Source: Gordonia sp. SL306 | Lineage (GTDB): Bacteria; Actinomycetota; Actinomycetes; Mycobacteriales; Mycobacteriaceae | DNA: 64,000 nucleotides | Assembly: GCF_026625785.1 (NCBI RefSeq) | Contig: NZ_CP113063.1 | Coordinates: 3,162,001 to 3,226,000 of the forward strand | Direction of reading: 5' to 3' | Shown here: positions 8,361-16,973 of the stretch, piece by piece | How positions within the stretch are numbered: position 1 is the first letter of the stretch | Layout: each line of letters starts with the position of its first letter | Position numbers and translations under genes: made by a program | The notes under the pieces: model-generated | Told to the model about the DNA's origin: nothing | What the model saw: the letters and a program-made list of their open reading frames with translations, nothing else | Databases searched by the model: none

Positions 8361-9614
8361 GTGCGCGTACTCGTGATCGGCTCGGGCGGCCGCGAACATG
8401 CCCTGCTCATCGGACTGTCGGCGGACCCTTCGGTGACCGCCCTGCATGTCGCCCCCGGAAATGCCGGGACGTCCGCGATCGCCACCAACCACGCCGTCGA
8501 CGTCGCGTCCGCGGACGCGGTCGTCGCGTTGGCGACGAGCATCGCCGCCGACCTCGTGGTCATCGGCCCGGAGGTGCCGCTGGTCCTCGGGGTCGCGGAT
8601 GCGTTGCGCGACGCCGGGTTCGCCACCTTCGGCCCGGGCGCTGCGGCGGCGCAGATCGAGGGGTCGAAGGCCTTCGCCAAGGACGTCATGGCGGCTGCAG
8701 GGGTGCGGACCGCGCACAGCGAGATCGTCGACAACCCCGCCAAGCTCGATGCGGCCCTCAACCGATTCGGCCCGACCTGGGTGGTCAAGGACGATGGGCT
8801 GGCGGCCGGCAAGGGCGTGGTGGTGACCACCGATCGGCTGACCGCGCGCGACCACGCGGCCGAACTACTCGAGAACGGGCATCCGGTCCTGCTGGAGAGC
8901 TTCCTCGACGGACCCGAGGTGTCGCTCTTTTCGCTGGTGGACGGCGACACAGTGGTGCCGCTCATTCCCGCGCAGGATCACAAGCGGGTCGGCGACGACG
9001 ACGCCGGACCCAACACCGGCGGGATGGGCGCGTACACACCGTTGCCCTGGCTGCCCGACGAGGTGACCCAGCGGATCGTCGACGACGTGGTGAAGCCCGT
9101 CGCCGCGGAACTCGTCAAGCGGGGGACGCCGTTCTCCGGCCTGCTCTACGCCGGCCTGGCGATCGGAGCGGAGGGCCCGTCCGTCGTCGAGTTCAACTGC
9201 CGGTTCGGCGATCCGGAGACCCAGGCCGTTCTCGCGTTGCTGAAATCACCACTGGGACAAGCACTCAACGCGGCCGCCACCGGTGCGCTGGACCAGTTGC
9301 CGCCGCTGGAATGGGCCGATGGTGCCGCCGTCACGGTGGTCGTCGCAGCCGAGAACTATCCGGGTAAGCCGCGCACCGGCGACGTGATCACCGGCGCCGA
9401 GGGCGACGGTGTGCTGCACGCCGGTACCGCGCGCAACGACGACGGCGCGGTGATCTCCGCAGGCGGGCGGGTGCTGGCCGTCGTCGGGACGGGTGCCGAC
9501 CTCGCCGAGGCACGTGCCCAGGCCTACGACCGGATCGAGAACATCAAGCTGCCCGGCTCGCACTACCGCACCGACATCGGGAAGGCCGCCCTCGACGGCC
9601 GCATAACCCTCTAA
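8361..9614 (+). CDS. purD: Phosphoribosylamine-glycine ligase (GAR synthetase)
   Basis: A 417-residue ATP-grasp enzyme that joins glycine to 5-phosphoribosylamine in the second step of de novo purine synthesis. The start [16 protein letters not shown] is the family N-terminal nucleotide-like fold. [30 protein letters not shown], a [21 protein letters not shown] block ([20 protein letters not shown]) and [13 protein letters not shown] are the ATP-grasp and metal-binding landmarks. The length matches the bacterial monofunctional enzyme. It is the only purine gene in this part of the window and appears to be transcribed alone from its own -10 box, with a strong hairpin downstream. Confidence 0.98.
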   Translation: MRVLVIGSGGREHALLIGLSADPSVTALHVAPGNAGTSAIATNHAVDVASADAVVALATSIAADLVVIGPEVPLVLGVADALRDAGFATFGPGAAAAQIEGSKAFAKDVMAAAGVRTAHSEIVDNPAKLDAALNRFGPTWVVKDDGLAAGKGVVVTTDRLTARDHAAELLENGHPVLLESFLDGPEVSLFSLVDGDTVVPLIPAQDHKRVGDDDAGPNTGGMGAYTPLPWLPDEVTQRIVDDVVKPVAAELVKRGTPFSGLLYAGLAIGAEGPSVVEFNCRFGDPETQAVLALLKSPLGQALNAAATGALDQLPPLEWADGAAVTVVVAAENYPGKPRTGDVITGAEGDGVLHAGTARNDDGAVISAGGRVLAVVGTGADLAEARAQAYDRIENIKLPGSHYRTDIGKAALDGRITL

Positions 9615-9647
9615 CCCCCTCCCACCCAACCCCCTTCCCCCAACCAA

Positions 9648-9736
9648 CCCCCTCCTGCAGCCGCGACGGTTTCCGTCATCCGCGACGGCATTCAGGGGGC
9701 GCGGTTGACGGAAACCGTCGCGGCTGCAGGAGGGGG
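9648..9736. terminator. Perfect 31-bp inverted repeat between convergent genes
   Basis: Arms 9648-9678 and 9706-9736 are perfectly complementary over 31 bp around a 27-nt loop. It lies between purD (+) and an esterase gene (-), so it can terminate both. The preceding ~40 bp (9610-9650) is a C-rich run interspersed with A and T. The arm is longer and more perfect than termination needs, so it could also be a mobile palindrome copy. Confidence 0.75.
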
Positions 9737-9764
9737 GTGGCGGGGGAGGAGTGTGTGTGTGCGG

Positions 9765-10721
9765 TTACTGGGCGAGGTTGCGGCCCAGGAACTCGACCTG
9801 CTCGGGGAGCACACTGCGCCAGTAGCGGTTGGTGTGACCACCCGCCGACGTCCCGAATGCAGCCGGTGGGTGCAGTCCGGCGGCCCACTGCCGGGTGTAG
9901 GTGAAGAACTGGTCCGACGAACCGATCGAGATCAGCAGCGGGATCTTGGCGAAGGCCGCCTGCTGACCGAAGAGCGAATTGGCCTGATAGTCCTCGAGTG
10001 AGTCGAAGGCCCGAGGCGGGTAGTTGCGCGGGTCCGCCCACAACGCCGGTGAGCAGACGGCGACCGCGGCCACGCGAGGAGCCCCGAGCAGCGCGGCCAG
10101 CCGCAAGGCACCGTAACCGCCCATGGACCAGCCGAACAGGCCGATCCGCTCGGTCGACAGATCGAGTTGAGGGTTCGACGCCAGCATCGGCAGGAACTCG
10201 TCGAGGATCATCGCCGCCGCATCGGTGCCGTCGGCGCGCGGGTGATAGTAGTTGCGCGCGGCGTCGGCCGCGGCCAGCGCGAACGGCGCATTGCCTGCGT
10301 CGACATACTTCTGCAGCACGTTCTGCATCTCGAGCTTCGAGGAGAAAATGGACTTCTCGTTGGTGTTCAGTGCGTGGAGCACGACCACAACGGGGAGTCG
10401 GCCCGACACACCGCTCGGCCGGGCGACTGCCCATCGAGTCTGCCGTCCGCCCATCTTGGCCGAGACGAAACTCCCGGTGACCAGTGGCGGACCGCTCGCG
10501 ATCGTCTGTGGGCTGGTCTCCGACGGCAGCTCGTCGTCGGCGGCGCGGGTCTCCAGCTTGCGGGGCTCGACCTTGGTGGGTTCCTCACCTGAGCACGCCG
10601 CGAGGCCGCCGATAAGGGCGGCACCGAGGCCCCCGGCCAGCACCGAACGCCGAGTGACCCGGCCGAGACCGAGCTCGGTCGGGTCAGCCGGATGCATCGG
10701 TGACTCGTGTTGGGGCTTCAT
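9765..10721 (-). CDS. Tat-exported lipoprotein esterase (alpha/beta hydrolase)
   Basis: About 318 residues. A twin-arginine pair (VTRRSVLAGG) precedes a hydrophobic stretch and a lipobox (GGLAACSGEE), so the protein is probably exported folded and lipid-anchored outside. The body is an alpha/beta hydrolase of the esterase D/antigen 85-like group: PVVVVLHALNTNE for the first strand and oxyanion region, FGWSMGGYGALRLA for the nucleophile elbow (Ser), and a C-terminal SAGGHTNRYWRS with the likely catalytic His. The substrate is unknown. A GTG at 10730 is in frame, but ATG 10721 is preferred because TAATCT ends 9 nt before it. It follows a hairpin that ends the exporter operon. Confidence 0.85.
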   Translation of the reverse strand: MKPQHESPMHPADPTELGLGRVTRRSVLAGGLGAALIGGLAACSGEEPTKVEPRKLETRAADDELPSETSPQTIASGPPLVTGSFVSAKMGGRQTRWAVARPSGVSGRLPVVVVLHALNTNEKSIFSSKLEMQNVLQKYVDAGNAPFALAAADAARNYYHPRADGTDAAAMILDEFLPMLASNPQLDLSTERIGLFGWSMGGYGALRLAALLGAPRVAAVAVCSPALWADPRNYPPRAFDSLEDYQANSLFGQQAAFAKIPLLISIGSSDQFFTYTRQWAAGLHPPAAFGTSAGGHTNRYWRSVLPEQVEFLGRNLAQ

Positions 10722-10822
10722 CGACTCCACAGATTACTGGTGCGGGGCGACTGGTTCGAAACACGCCGGATCCGCCACGCCGAGGTGTGACGGATGTGGC
10801 GCAACAAGACTCGGCAATGCGA

Positions 10823-10854
10823 CTGCCCGAGGTGATGCGCATCACCCCGGGCAG
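10823..10854. terminator. 32-bp palindrome after the exporter operon
   Basis: Sixteen-bp arms meet without a spacer, with one mismatch; the core GGTGATGCGCATCACC is perfect. It lies just beyond the stop of the ABC permease (minus strand) and before the esterase gene, so it is probably the operon terminator. Confidence 0.6.
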
Positions 10855-10869
10855 TAGATCGCATTCGGA

Positions 10870-11673
10870 TCAGGCGACGCGGCGCCGGTCGTAAGTGCGG
10901 AGAGCGGCGACGTAGCAGACGGCGGCGATCCCGATGCTCCACGCCAGCGCGGCGACGGCGGTGCCGGTTCCGATTGCGGTGCCGGTGAGCAGGCCTCGCA
11001 GCGTCTCCGCGACCGGGGTGAACGGCTGGTACTCGGCGAACTGGCGCAGACCGGGCGGCATCGACTCGGTCGGCACGAAGCCGCTGCCCAGGAACGGCAG
11101 CAGGGTCAGGAACATCGGGGTGTTGCTGGCGGTCTCCACGCTTTTCGCCGAGAGCCCGAGATACACCGCGAGCCAGATCAGTGCCACCGAGAAGAGGGTC
11201 AGCAGGCCGAGTGCTGCCAGCCACTCGACCACTGTCCCCGACGGGCGGAAGCCCAGGGCGAGGGCGACGGCGAGTACCACGACCAGACTGGCCAGGGTCT
11301 GCAGCAGGCTCCCGATCACGTGCCCGGTGAGCACCGACGACCGGCTGATGGCCATCGTCCGGAATCGGGCGATGATCCCGGAGGTCATGTCCATGGCGAC
11401 CGAGATCGATGTGCCCTGCACCGCCGCAGCGACCGTGATCAGCAGGACGCCGGGCACCACGTAGTCGAGATAGGCGGCACGTCCGGTGTTGCCCGACGGT
11501 GTGACCATGTCCGCGCCCAGTTGTCCGCCGAACACGTAGACGAACAGCAACAGGAACACGACCGGCATGCCGATGAGCAGCACAGTCATCGACGGGTAGC
11601 GGATGATGCGACGCAGACTACGGCGCAACATCGTGGTCGAGTCCTCGACGGCATAGGTGAGCGTGGACATCAT
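10870..11673 (-). CDS. ABC-2 type transporter permease (DrrB-like)
   Basis: A 267-residue permease with six hydrophobic segments. It has the ABC-2 features seen in daunorubicin-type exporters: an N-terminal cytoplasmic helix region (RRSLRRIIRYPSMTVLLIGM) and the segment RTMAISRSSVLTGHVIGSLL between the second and third helices, with FVPTESMPPGLRQFAEYQPF near the end. It should form the membrane channel for the ATPase encoded immediately upstream; the two genes overlap as ATGA (11670-11673). Substrate unknown; this family exports drugs or lipids. Confidence 0.92.
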   Translation of the reverse strand: MMSTLTYAVEDSTTMLRRSLRRIIRYPSMTVLLIGMPVVFLLLFVYVFGGQLGADMVTPSGNTGRAAYLDYVVPGVLLITVAAAVQGTSISVAMDMTSGIIARFRTMAISRSSVLTGHVIGSLLQTLASLVVVLAVALALGFRPSGTVVEWLAALGLLTLFSVALIWLAVYLGLSAKSVETASNTPMFLTLLPFLGSGFVPTESMPPGLRQFAEYQPFTPVAETLRGLLTGTAIGTGTAVAALAWSIGIAAVCYVAALRTYDRRRVA

Positions 11674-12653
11674 GCGGCTCCTTCGTGCGGGATGGTGTCG
11701 TCATCGGCCCGCGGCTCGGCGCGGCCCGTCAAGGCGAAGAAGACGTCGTCGAGGCTGGCGGTGTGCACCGAGACGTCGGTGAGGTCGAGCTGCTCGGATT
11801 CGATGCGCCCCAGTGCTTCTCGTAGCGATCGGACAGTGTCGTCGGTGGACAGGTCCAGGCGGCGCGAGCCGGGGACGGCGGTGGCGTCGGCGAACATCGA
11901 CCGCGCCCGGTCGAAGGTGTCGTCGTCGGCGAAGACGAGGTGGATCGACGATCCGGGGACGAGGCTCTTCAGTTCCGACGGCGTGCCCTGGGCGACGATC
12001 GACCCCTGGTCGAGGACTGCGACGCGGTCGGCGAGACGATCGGCCTCTTCGAGGTACTGCGTCGTCAAGAAGACCGTCACCCCGTCGCGTGCCAACCCAC
12101 TGATGGTGTCCCACAGGGTCCGCCGGCTACGCGGATCGAGTCCGGTCGTCGGTTCGTCGAGGAAGATCACCTCCGGCGTCGACACCAGGGTCATGGCGAG
12201 ATCCAGGCGCCGGCGCATGCCGCCGGAGTAGGTGGACACCGCGCGGTCGGCGGCGTCGACCAGGTCGAAGTCGGCCAGCAGTACATCGACGCGGGCACGG
12301 CCGGGTCCGCGGCCGAGATGATTCAGATCGGCCATCAGCTGGAGGTTCTCGCGACCGGTGAGCAGATCGTCGAGGGCGGCGAACTGCCCGGTCACCCCGA
12401 TGATGGATCGGATTCCGTTCGGGTTGTCGGCCAGGTCGTGACCGCCGACGACGACGCGTCCGGCATCGGCGTCGATCAGGGTCGACAGGATGTTCACCGT
12501 CGTCGTCTTGCCCGACCCGTTCGGCCCCAGCAGGGCGAAGACCTCGCCTCGCGGGATCGTCAGGTCGAGCCCATCGAGGACGAGCTTGTCGTCGTAGCGT
12601 TTCACCAGCCCACGGGCCTCGATCGCCGTGTCGTGCACACTTCGTGGATTCAT
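11670..12653 (-). CDS. ABC transporter ATP-binding protein (DrrA-like)
   Basis: A 327-residue ATPase: Walker A LGPNGSGKTTTVNI, signature STYSGGMRRRLDLAM, Walker B EVIFLDEPTTGLDP and a switch His replaced by Gln in FLTTQYLEEADRLADR, as is usual in the DrrA group. A ~90-residue C-terminal extension after the ATPase core is also typical. It powers the permease encoded next and is translationally coupled to both neighbours by 4-nt overlaps. The three-gene order, regulator-ATPase-permease, suggests an inducible exporter for a toxic small molecule or a lipid. Confidence 0.95.
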   Translation of the reverse strand: MNPRSVHDTAIEARGLVKRYDDKLVLDGLDLTIPRGEVFALLGPNGSGKTTTVNILSTLIDADAGRVVVGGHDLADNPNGIRSIIGVTGQFAALDDLLTGRENLQLMADLNHLGRGPGRARVDVLLADFDLVDAADRAVSTYSGGMRRRLDLAMTLVSTPEVIFLDEPTTGLDPRSRRTLWDTISGLARDGVTVFLTTQYLEEADRLADRVAVLDQGSIVAQGTPSELKSLVPGSSIHLVFADDDTFDRARSMFADATAVPGSRRLDLSTDDTVRSLREALGRIESEQLDLTDVSVHTASLDDVFFALTGRAEPRADDDTIPHEGAA

Positions 12654-13180
12654 TTCCGGTCTCCGTCCTCGTCGGGTGTGCCGTCGGCATTCGGGTCGTA
12701 GAGGTCACCCGACATGACCAGTGCTGCCCGGTGTTTCTTCCATTCCTCGTAAAGCGCGGGAATGCGATCGATGAGGAAATCCGCGAGAGCCGCTGTCTCC
12801 GACAGAGCTGCTCGACGTTCCGCGGTTGCGTCGCCGATGACCTCGAGGCCTTCGCGAGCGAGGTCCGCCAATTCCTCGTATTCGGTCATGTCGAATCCCA
12901 GTGACCGGGGTGTCGACAGGTCGATGGCGATGCGGTCCATGCGTTCGCCTGCAGTGCGGGTGCGTTTGACGACCCCGAGGTTCTCCAGGTTCTCGATGGC
13001 GCCGGTGATCGCGCTGCGGCTGGCGAGCAATGCTTCGCTCAGTTCGGCGATGCTCTGGCCGGGCGGGTCGCAGACCGACAGGTAGCCGATGACCCGGCCG
13101 ACCATCGGCGGAAAACTGAAGCGCCGCGCGTAGTAGCGGGCCATGTGATCGGCGAATGTGAGCTGTGCGTCATCGGGCAT
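12650..13180 (-). CDS. GbsR/MarR-type transcriptional regulator
   Basis: A 176-residue regulator with a winged-helix domain in residues ~20-100: FPPMVGRVIGYLSVCDPPGQ, then SIAELSEALLASRSAITGAI as the helix-turn-helix and ENLGVVKRTRTAGERMDRI as the wing. This is the GbsR subgroup often found in front of DrrAB-type exporters. It is the first gene of the operon and overlaps the ATPase gene. A 30-bp near-perfect palindrome lies 21 bp upstream of its start, so it probably represses its own operon and is released by an exporter substrate. Confidence 0.85.
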   Translation of the reverse strand: MPDDAQLTFADHMARYYARRFSFPPMVGRVIGYLSVCDPPGQSIAELSEALLASRSAITGAIENLENLGVVKRTRTAGERMDRIAIDLSTPRSLGFDMTEYEELADLAREGLEVIGDATAERRAALSETAALADFLIDRIPALYEEWKKHRAALVMSGDLYDPNADGTPDEDGDRK

Positions 13181-13201
13181 GCATCAACTATGCACCGATA
13201 A

Positions 13202-13231
13202 CTGAGATAACACAAATTTGTGTCATCTCAG
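13202..13231. promoter_or_regulatory. 30-bp palindromic operator upstream of the GbsR-like regulator
   Basis: The centre ACACAAATTTGTGT is perfect, and the outer CTGAGAT/ATCTCAG arms extend it to 30 bp with a single mismatched pair. It is AT-rich amid high-GC DNA and close to the start of the regulator, consistent with an operator for a dimeric winged-helix protein. Confidence 0.7.
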
Positions 13232-13277
13232 TCATGAGGGGAACGTCGGGCCCGATCCTCGCGGGAGCGGACCTCGG

Positions 13278-13676
13278 TCAGCGGGTCAGCGCCGCGATGG
13301 CGGCCTGCAACTTCTCCGATGCGGCAGCGGCGACGTCGCGTAGGCCCGGCGCGTCGGTGACCTGGACCATGATGTCCGGGTTCATCGCCTCGACGATCAC
13401 GGTGCCTGCGTTGTCGGTGTCGTCGCGGACCACGACGTTGCACGGCAGGAGTAGCCCGATCTGCCGGTCGACGTCGAGGGCGCCGTGCGCCAGGGACGGG
13501 TTGCAGGCGCCGAGGATGAGGTATTGCTCCATGTCGGCGTCGAGCTTCTGTTTGAGAGTGGCGGTCACATCGATCTCGGTGAGAACGCCGAATCCTTGTT
13601 CGGCCAGTGCATCTCGTGTTCGTGAGACCGCATCGTCGAAGGTGGTGGTTAGGGTTGTCGAGTATCCGAGTTGCAT
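13278..13676 (-). CDS. DUF302 domain protein
   Basis: A 132-residue single-domain protein: residues 1-50 (MQLGYSTTLTTTFDDAVSRT...GFGVLTEIDV) and the segment YLILGACNPSLAHGAL...IGLLLPCNVVVRDD are characteristic of DUF302, including the conserved ACNP and LLPCNV. The function of the family is not established; members are often encoded with CsoR-family regulators. Here it is 25 bp downstream of a CstR-like gene on the same strand, so the two are probably one transcript responding to thiol or sulfur chemistry. The two conserved Cys residues are candidates for redox or sulfane-sulfur chemistry (inference). Confidence 0.88.
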   Translation of the reverse strand: MQLGYSTTLTTTFDDAVSRTRDALAEQGFGVLTEIDVTATLKQKLDADMEQYLILGACNPSLAHGALDVDRQIGLLLPCNVVVRDDTDNAGTVIVEAMNPDIMVQVTDAPGLRDVAAAASEKLQAAIAALTR

Positions 13677-13701
13677 GATCTTTCCTTTCGGGTGGCGGCT
13701 G

Positions 13702-13983
<282 letters not shown>

Positions 13984-13999
13984 TCAGTCGCTCCGTTGA

Positions 14000-14015
14000 A
14001 TACCCTACGGGGTAT
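14000..14015. promoter_or_regulatory. CsoR-family operator, proximal copy
   Basis: ATACCCTACGGGGTAT is an imperfect palindrome of the CsoR-family ACCC-N-GGGT type, 28 bp before the regulator start. TAGGGT, read on the minus strand within it, could be the -10 box, which would make binding block transcription. Confidence 0.7.
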
Positions 14016-14029
14016 ACCTGGTGCCTTCA

Positions 14030-14049
14030 ATATACCCCAGGGGGTATAT
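14030..14049. promoter_or_regulatory. CsoR-family operator, distal copy
   Basis: ATATACCCCAGGGGGTATAT is palindromic except at the two central bases. Its centre is about 32 bp (three helical turns) from that of the proximal copy, so two tetramers could bind on the same face. Confidence 0.7.
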
Positions 14050-14103
14050 GGGTCGGCAAGTAGAGTTCCGACCGCAGGCCGGCGACCGGGCGGTGGTGAG
14101 GGG

Positions 14104-14670
14104 TCAGTGAGCTGCGACGTCTCGCATCTCGTCGAGACAGTCTCGGATCAGATCGGCCAGCGAGCGGTCATTGGCGGGATCGATCCAGCGGCCGAAGGCC
14201 ACCTTGAATGCGGCGACGCCCATCTCGGCCGCGAGTCGGGATGCGGTCTCGGGGACGTGCCGGGATGCCAATGAGTCACGGATGGCGTCGACGAGTGAGG
14301 CCATCTTGAGCAGCTCGCGCTCCTGGAGTTCCGGATTCGCGTCGATCACGGACTGTCGCTTCCTGGCGAAAGGCAGTCTGTCGGAGAATAATTCGGTAGC
14401 GGCGTGCACAAGTGCATGTTCGGCGGCTTCGAGTGGCCGCTCGTCGGCAGGGGATGTGGAAAGGTGCTCGGTGATGGCGAGTTGGAGTGACTCACCGCCG
14501 TCGAAGAGCACTTCGCGCTTCTCGCCGAACTGTCGGTAGAAGGTTCGTTCGGTGACGCCGGCCCGCGACGCGATGTCGGAGACCGACGTCTGGTCGAAGC
14601 CCTTCTCCACGAACAGGGCCAACGCCGCCTGCTGCAGGCGCTCGCGTGAGCCCGTCGGCCATCGTCCCAT
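14104..14670 (-). CDS. TetR family transcriptional regulator
   Basis: A 188-residue regulator whose N-terminal helix-turn-helix reads RLQQAALALFVEKGFDQTSV then SDIASRAGVTERTFYRQFGE, the classic TetR pattern. The C-terminal ligand domain is not diagnostic. Start ATG 14670 is preferred over an in-frame GTG at 14694 because TATCCT lies exactly 7 nt before it. It diverges from an NAD-dependent epimerase gene; a 29-bp inverted repeat between them is the likely operator, so it probably represses that gene and itself. Confidence 0.9.
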   Translation of the reverse strand: MGRWPTGSRERLQQAALALFVEKGFDQTSVSDIASRAGVTERTFYRQFGEKREVLFDGGESLQLAITEHLSTSPADERPLEAAEHALVHAATELFSDRLPFARKRQSVIDANPELQERELLKMASLVDAIRDSLASRHVPETASRLAAEMGVAAFKVAFGRWIDPANDRSLADLIRDCLDEMRDVAAH

Positions 14671-14677
14671 GCCGCCG

Positions 14678-14683
14678 AGGATA
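14678..14683 (-). promoter_or_regulatory. -10 box (TATCCT) of the TetR gene
   Basis: On the minus strand TATCCT is followed by 7 nt and then the ATG at 14670. Confidence 0.45.
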
Positions 14684-14715
14684 CGTGATGACACAACCTG
14701 ACATCAGAGGTACAG

Positions 14716-14744
14716 TCGGTGATGTCAGAACATGACATCACCGA
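14716..14744. promoter_or_regulatory. TetR-type operator with 12-bp arms
   Basis: TCGGTGATGTCA (14716-14727) and its exact complement TGACATCACCGA (14733-14744) are separated by 5 nt. A further TGACATCA half site lies at 14699-14706. The position between the divergent TetR and epimerase genes suits control of both. Confidence 0.75.
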
Positions 14745-14786
14745 ACGTGGGTCACCACCCCACGAGTCAAGGGCCAAGGAGGTCTC

Positions 14787-15689
14787 ATGCGGGTATTCAT
14801 CACCGGCGCGTCCGGACACGTCGGGTCTGCCGTCATCCCGGAGTTGTTGCAGGCCGGGCACGAGGTCGTCGGCCTCGCGCGCTCGGATTCCGCTGCCGCC
14901 GCGGTGGCAGATCTGGGCGCCGAGGTTCGTCGCGGCGACCTCGACGACCTGGAGGGGCTGGCCGATGCCGCGCGCGACGCCGACGGGGTCATCCACCTGG
15001 CGTTCAAGCACGACGCGATGACGGCCGGGGATCTGGCGTCGGCGGCGGCCGCGGACCTGGCGGCTCTCGACGCACTGGGGAACGCGCTGACCGGAACGGA
15101 CAAGCCGCTGGTCGGGACATCGGGAACCGCGATGATCCCGATGATGGGTGTGACCGGCCGGCCGGGTACGGAGTCGGATGCTTTCGACGGCGGCTACCGT
15201 ATCGACGCGGAGAACGCGCTCGTCGGGCTCGCGAAGCATGGCGTCAGGTCGTCGGTTGTCCGGCTGCCCTTGGTGCACAGTGACCTCGACGACCACGGGT
15301 TCGTGCCAGCGCTGATCGGATTCGCGCGGGAGAACGGGTTTTCCGGATATCCGGGCGCCGGGGACAATCGCTGGCCTGCCGTCCACACCCGCGATGCCGC
15401 GCGTCTGTATCGGCTCGCGCTGGAAGGCGCCCCGGCGGGAACGCGGTTGCACGCGGTGGGAGATGAGGGCGTCCCGTTCCGGGAGATCGCCGAAGCCATC
15501 GGCCGAGGTGCTGGGATTCCTACGCGCACAGTGAAACCCGAGGATACCGCGGAGGTGTTCCGGTTTCTGTCGGCCTTCGTCTCGGTGGACAATCCGACAT
15601 CGGCGGCGATCACCCGCGAACTGATGGACTGGAAGCCCGAACTGCCCGGCCTGATCGAGGACATCGACGCAGGCCATTACTTCGGGTAG
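14787..15689 (+). CDS. NAD(P)-dependent epimerase/SDR-type reductase
   Basis: A 300-residue extended short-chain dehydrogenase. The N-terminal Rossmann loop is FITGASGHVGSAVIPELLQAG; GDLDDLEG marks the cofactor-discriminating region, HLAFKHD follows, and GTSGTAM is in the catalytic stretch, although the usual YxxxK is not clear (a FDGGYRIDAENAL segment stands at that place). It is close to NAD-dependent epimerase/dehydratases annotated as plant dihydroflavonol reductase-like. A strong SD (AAGGAGG, 14775-14781) sets the start. It is probably controlled by the divergent TetR protein; the substrate is unknown. Confidence 0.88.
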   Translation: MRVFITGASGHVGSAVIPELLQAGHEVVGLARSDSAAAAVADLGAEVRRGDLDDLEGLADAARDADGVIHLAFKHDAMTAGDLASAAAADLAALDALGNALTGTDKPLVGTSGTAMIPMMGVTGRPGTESDAFDGGYRIDAENALVGLAKHGVRSSVVRLPLVHSDLDDHGFVPALIGFARENGFSGYPGAGDNRWPAVHTRDAARLYRLALEGAPAGTRLHAVGDEGVPFREIAEAIGRGAGIPTRTVKPEDTAEVFRFLSAFVSVDNPTSAAITRELMDWKPELPGLIEDIDAGHYFG

Positions 15690-15724
15690 CCCGAGACAAC
15701 GCCCCCCGAGGACGTTCCCTCAGA

Positions 15725-16198
15725 TCACGATGTCCGCCAGAATCCCGCATGGACCTCACGTGCGGCGGGGATGTCGAACGGGCCGCGCACCGCGGTGGGG
15801 TGCGCGCCGCGCGCGAACACCTCCCGACAGGGCAGGTCGAGCGACGGGTTCTTGGGATCGTCGCCGGTCATCGATCGTAGATCGGCCTCACTCAACGCGA
15901 ACACGACTGTCGGGATCGAGGCCCAGTAGATCGCACCGGCACACATCGCACATGGTTCGGTACTGGTGTACAGGGTCATCGACCGCCGCTCGTCGGAGGT
16001 GAATCGGCGGCCGGCGGCACGCACCAGATTCGTCTCGGCGTGGGCGGTCGGGTCGTCGTCGGTGCCGACGCTGTTCTGGGCGGTCAGGATCACCTCGCCG
16101 GAAGCGTCGGCGAGCAACGCCCCGAAAGGGTGGTCGCCTCGGGCGCGCGCGGCAGCGGCGAGATCGATCGCGTGGCGGAGGAGCGCATCGTCGTCCAT
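15725..16198 (-). CDS. Nucleoside/base deaminase (cytidine deaminase superfamily)
   Basis: A 157-residue zinc deaminase. The catalytic motifs are HAETNLVRAA (zinc His and proton-shuttling Glu) and PCAMCAGAIYWASIP (two zinc Cys). The spacing and the C-terminal DLPCREVFARG fit the guanine deaminase/TadA-like branch rather than CMP deaminase. A dedicated TadA would normally act on tRNA, but a guanine- or cytosine-type substrate is more likely here (inference). It converges on the epimerase gene and diverges from a TetR gene across a 152-bp region. Confidence 0.88.
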   Translation of the reverse strand: MDDDALLRHAIDLAAAARARGDHPFGALLADASGEVILTAQNSVGTDDDPTAHAETNLVRAAGRRFTSDERRSMTLYTSTEPCAMCAGAIYWASIPTVVFALSEADLRSMTGDDPKNPSLDLPCREVFARGAHPTAVRGPFDIPAAREVHAGFWRTS

Positions 16199-16291
16199 CC
16201 GGCCATCGTCCCAGGAATCGGTGCGCGCGGCGCACGTTCATGTCGCCGGCCGTGGGACACGTTCGTCCGACGTTCGGCGAATTCGTTGACC

Positions 16292-16339
16292 GCGTTACGG
16301 CTTTTGCCAAAGCAACCCGTGGCAGGTAACGCCTTTGGC
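16292..16339. promoter_or_regulatory. Two interlocked inverted repeats before a TetR gene
   Basis: GCGTTAC (16292-16298) pairs with GTAACGC (16326-16332), and GCCAAAG (16306-16312) pairs with CTTTGGC (16333-16339). The 7-bp arms are perfect and the block ends 12 bp before the TetR start, consistent with an autoregulatory operator that might also affect the divergent deaminase. Confidence 0.45.
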
Positions 16340-16350
16340 AGCATGATTCC

Positions 16351-16944
16351 ATGACGTCGGCGGCAACCCCGAAGGGACTGCGACGGCGGTCCCGACTGAT
16401 CGAGGCCGCCGGCGAGTTGCTGCTCGAAGGCGGATTCGATGCGGTCCGTCATCGGGCCGTCGCCGACCGGGCGAAGTTGCCGCTCGCGTCGACCACGTAC
16501 TACTTCGGGTCGCTGGAGGATCTGATGGCGGAGGCGGCCGCCTATGTGTGCCGCAACGACGAAGAGTGCATCGCGGCGCGCCGCGATGCCCTACCCCGAC
16601 GACGACGTGGCGGGCAGGCAACCGCCGATGCGCTCGCCGAGGTCTTCATCGGGCCCGACACGACCATCCAGACCCTCGCCGCGCGGTACGAGACCATCGC
16701 GCTGGCGGCCCGCTACCCGCGGTTGCGTGAGGTGGTGATCGACCGCCGGGTCCTGCTGGCAGAGATGCATTCGGACGTTCTGCAGAAATCGTTCCGGCTG
16801 GCCGAGCCGATGCACGTCCGGCAACTCATCGCCGTGGAGGACGGCGCGGTCGTCGGTGCACTCGGTCAGCGCCAGGTCAGCCCGTATGCCGCCGCACGCG
16901 AAGCACTGCACGAGGTCATCGACGTCCTCGCGCCGCGGGAATGA
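16351..16944 (+). CDS. TetR family transcriptional regulator
   Basis: A 197-residue regulator. The helix-turn-helix is RSRLIEAAGELLLEGGFDAV then RHRAVADRAKLPLASTTYYF, the TetR signature with a YYFGS recognition-helix end. The C-terminal region resembles a TetR_C ligand domain but gives no substrate clue. The stop lies 30 bp before the preferred start of a small secreted-protein gene on the same strand. It might regulate that gene or the divergent deaminase; the interlocked repeats upstream are the candidate binding site. Confidence 0.9.
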   Translation: MTSAATPKGLRRRSRLIEAAGELLLEGGFDAVRHRAVADRAKLPLASTTYYFGSLEDLMAEAAAYVCRNDEECIAARRDALPRRRRGGQATADALAEVFIGPDTTIQTLAARYETIALAARYPRLREVVIDRRVLLAEMHSDVLQKSFRLAEPMHVRQLIAVEDGAVVGALGQRQVSPYAAAREALHEVIDVLAPRE

Positions 16945-16973
16945 CGATCGAGGCAACCAGTGGAGGGGGAGAG

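Noticed and set aside
16941-16973. ATG 16941 as the start of the small secreted protein
   Set aside because: It overlaps the previous stop but lacks an SD; GTG 16974 has an excellent one and gives a better signal peptide.
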